DNA of 25,707 bases from an uncultured Rhodospirillaceae bacterium (GTDB lineage Bacteria > Pseudomonadota > Alphaproteobacteria > Rhodospirillales > UBA2165). How positions within the stretch are numbered: position 1 is the stretch's first letter; each line of letters opens with the position of its first letter. The notes below the pieces were generated by a model. It did not search any database and was not told the DNA's origin. It worked only from the letters and a program-made list of their open reading frames with translations. Shown piece by piece: positions 24,623 through 25,707 of this stretch. Location of the stretch: assembly GCA_913041095.1 (NCBI GenBank), contig CAJWIB010000004.1:1-25707 (forward strand), read 5' to 3'. The position numbers and the translations under genes were made by a program.

Positions 24623-24773
24623 CTATTCACGAATCATTCACAGAAGGTTTTAAGTGATATAAAGGGAGAAAGGGTTTCTAACTCTCATGAGAGTCTAAAA
24701 ATCGTTAAATGACCTATGTGAATGTCTAATAAGGACAAGAAATGGGTTATACACTATTCACAAATCATTCACA
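24623..24773. repeat. pair of 20-base direct repeats
   Basis: CTATTCACgAATCATTCACA at 24623-24642 and CTATTCACaAATCATTCACA at 24754-24773 match at 19 of 20 bases, 131 bases apart. Each also contains the internal repeat ATTCAC/ATTCAC. The flanking bases are not similar enough to call a larger duplication. They could be protein-binding sites from a former mobile element. Confidence 0.7.
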
Positions 24774-24851
24774 TAAAGAAATCGTTGATTTTAGCACCTT
24801 ATAACCTATTGATATACTTTGACTATTTCGATTAACTAGATGGAGAAATAT

Positions 24852-24891
24852 ATTAGAAATCTGTCGCTCTATCCGACTGAGATACGGGGAC
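24852..24891 (-). repeat. degenerate copy of the tRNA-Arg 5' half
   Basis: Forty bases match 24505-24544 (acceptor 5' strand, D arm and anticodon-loop part of the tRNA) at 35 positions, including an uninterrupted run CGCTCTATCCGACTGAG. The 3' half is not clearly present, although a TTCGA at 24827-24831 may be what is left of a T loop. It is a tRNA pseudogene or the scar of another integration event. Confidence 0.75.
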
Positions 24892-24979
24892 CCAATGATA
24901 ACAAGTGTGATAATACGCGGGCAACGATAGCTTATATCACAGCCACGCTGGGCAACAATTTTAAAACTCGGGAAATATC

Positions 24980-25510
24980 TTATTGCAGCGGCAGGGAGTA
25001 ATAGAGCGTTACCGTTTCGGTGCCGGGATTGGTGTTACCGATGCTGGCATTTGAATAATGCGAGATGGCGACGCCAAGCCGTGCCCGGTTATCAAACCGA
25101 TAGGCCAGTTCCAACTGTGATCTAAATTCCAGGGCGTGACCCAAATCAAGCTTGCTGTTGCCTCCCCAATAATAATGCGGTGCAAAAGACGGTGTCATGA
25201 CAAAGCGCCGGCCCAGAAAAAGATCAATCAGCACGCCCGCGCCAACAAAGCCCTGCTGGGTGCTGGTGTAAGATGCGGCGGCAAAGGGTTTGAAAATAGC
25301 AAACTTTTTATCCGAGCGGTATTCAACACGAAATTCCGCCCCGGTTTCTTTGCGGCGGTTAAAATCGTAATAGCCGGCGCCAAAAGACAGAAAAGCCGGA
25401 TCGTCTTTTTTGCCGTCTTGAGCCCAAACAGGCGCAGCGGGCAATACCAGCGGCATTACGGCGAAGGCCACCAATAGTCCGATCAATAATTTTAACGCAC
25501 TGCGGGTCAC
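24980..25510 (-). CDS. pagL: lipid A 3-O-deacylase (PagL-like outer-membrane acyloxyacyl hydrolase)
   Basis: 176 residues. The signal peptide probably ends after AWA (residue 30). The rest alternates like an eight-stranded beta barrel. Near the C-terminus VAISHYSNASIGNTNPGTETVTLYY carries the PagL triad. His151, Ser153 and Glu165 have the same 2 and 14 residue spacing as His126, Ser128 and Glu140 that I recall for the Pseudomonas enzyme. PagL removes an acyl chain from lipid A in the outer membrane and so alters envelope charge and immune recognition. The length is normal. It stands alone on the minus strand, with no operon partner visible in the window. Confidence 0.9.
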   Translation of the reverse strand: MTRSALKLLIGLLVAFAVMPLVLPAAPVWAQDGKKDDPAFLSFGAGYYDFNRRKETGAEFRVEYRSDKKFAIFKPFAAASYTSTQQGFVGAGVLIDLFLGRRFVMTPSFAPHYYWGGNSKLDLGHALEFRSQLELAYRFDNRARLGVAISHYSNASIGNTNPGTETVTLYYSLPLQ

Positions 25511-25576
25511 GGTTAAGTTTCACCTAAGTTGAATTTGTATCAGTAATGTCGGGCATCTTAAGGTTGATTGGGCCAA

Positions 25577-25601
25577 ATGCAAGAAAATGATGCAAGAAAA
25601 T
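25577..25601. repeat. short tandem repeat upstream of the pagL-like gene
   Basis: ATGCAAGAAAATG (25577-25589) is followed directly by ATGCAAGAAAAT (25590-25601), about two copies of a 13-base unit. It lies 67 bases before the pagL-like start and might be a regulator site or just slippage. Confidence 0.6.
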
Positions 25602-25652
25602 ATCGGTCTTTCTGAATGACTTAGCGCTTTTTAGTTTAATTTTGGCCTATTA

Positions 25653-25706
25653 TTAACGCATTTTAAATCGCTCGGTTGCGGCGACAAGAGCGGACCGCAT
25701 CGCCGG
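25653..25706 (-). CDS. possible C-terminal end of a gene entering from the right edge
   Basis: On the minus strand one frame reads PAMRSALVAATERFKMR from the window edge to TAA at 25655-25653. The composition is protein-like, but another frame is open as well and the piece is only 17 residues, so the call is tentative. It would lie upstream of the pagL-like gene on the same strand. Confidence 0.25.
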   Translation of the reverse strand, partial: PAMRSALVAATERFKMR

Positions 25707-25707
25707 T

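Larger units (their letters stand above)
24545..24979. other. AT-rich intergenic region with repeats, 435 bases
   Basis: No gene is convincing. It contains a perfect palindrome ACTCTCATGAGAGT (24681-24694), a pair of 20-base direct repeats and a degenerate copy of the tRNA 5' half (each listed). It lies 5' of the tRNA-Arg gene, so it also holds that gene's promoter, and it separates the element from the pagL-like gene. Confidence 0.5.

Overview
The window reads as a chromosomal segment of a proteobacterium, most likely an alphaproteobacterium. This is inferred from gene content, a moderate base composition, tight ATGA/TAATG-coupled operons, a PagL-type lipid A deacylase, and a TupABC plus xanthine-dehydrogenase-type gene style. 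I cannot name a species. The gene mix is unusual for an aerobe-like chromosome: two molybdopterin enzymes of different superfamilies, a tungstate-type transporter, an anaerobic-sulfatase-maturase-type radical SAM protein and a reductive dehalogenase homologue.

Left part (1-6.6 kb): the C-terminus of an unidentified gene; an alpha/beta hydrolase gene cut by an in-frame amber codon before its catalytic His; a secreted His/Met-rich protein; an anSME-type radical SAM protein with a SEC-C tail (minus strand); and a two-component pair (minus strand). The pair is divergent from a four-EF-hand secreted protein and a cytochrome b561. The sensor kinase carries an Asp-rich run in its periplasmic loop that echoes the Asp/His tail of the EF-hand protein. 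The divergent promoter region holds 10-bp-phased GCGACAA repeats that look like the regulator's binding sites.

Centre (6.7-22.5 kb, all plus strand): tupB-tupC-tupA (tungstate/molybdate ABC uptake), a broken TetR-family regulator fragment, then a coupled set encoding the FAD, 2Fe-2S and molybdopterin subunits of a xanthine-dehydrogenase/4-hydroxybenzoyl-CoA-reductase-type enzyme plus an acyl-CoA dehydrogenase. Next comes a large DMSO-reductase-superfamily protein that closely resembles the alpha subunit of pyrogallol-phloroglucinol transhydroxylase, including its metal-ligand Ser and active-site His/Asp/Tyr residues, fused to an N-terminal SCP2-like domain. It is followed by a decayed fragment of a second acyl-CoA dehydrogenase, a DapA-family aldolase/lyase, and an operon of sulfotransferase, a cytosolic stand-alone reductive dehalogenase homologue (catalytic Tyr/Asn/Arg spacing conserved) and an acyl-CoA ligase. 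My inference is a catabolic module for oxygenated and perhaps halogenated or sulfated aromatics, fed by its own Mo/W importer. The substrate is unknown.

Right part (22.5-25.7 kb): an AT-rich stretch with a small decayed integrative element at tRNA-Arg(CCT). It has a displaced copy of the tRNA 3' end, a dienelactone-hydrolase-type lipoprotein gene, a frameshifted tyrosine-recombinase C-terminus that still shows the HxxR-like and HYTKKA motifs, and the intact tRNA. A second, degenerate copy of the tRNA 5' half lies further right. The window ends with a PagL-like lipid A deacylase and the possible 3' end of another gene.
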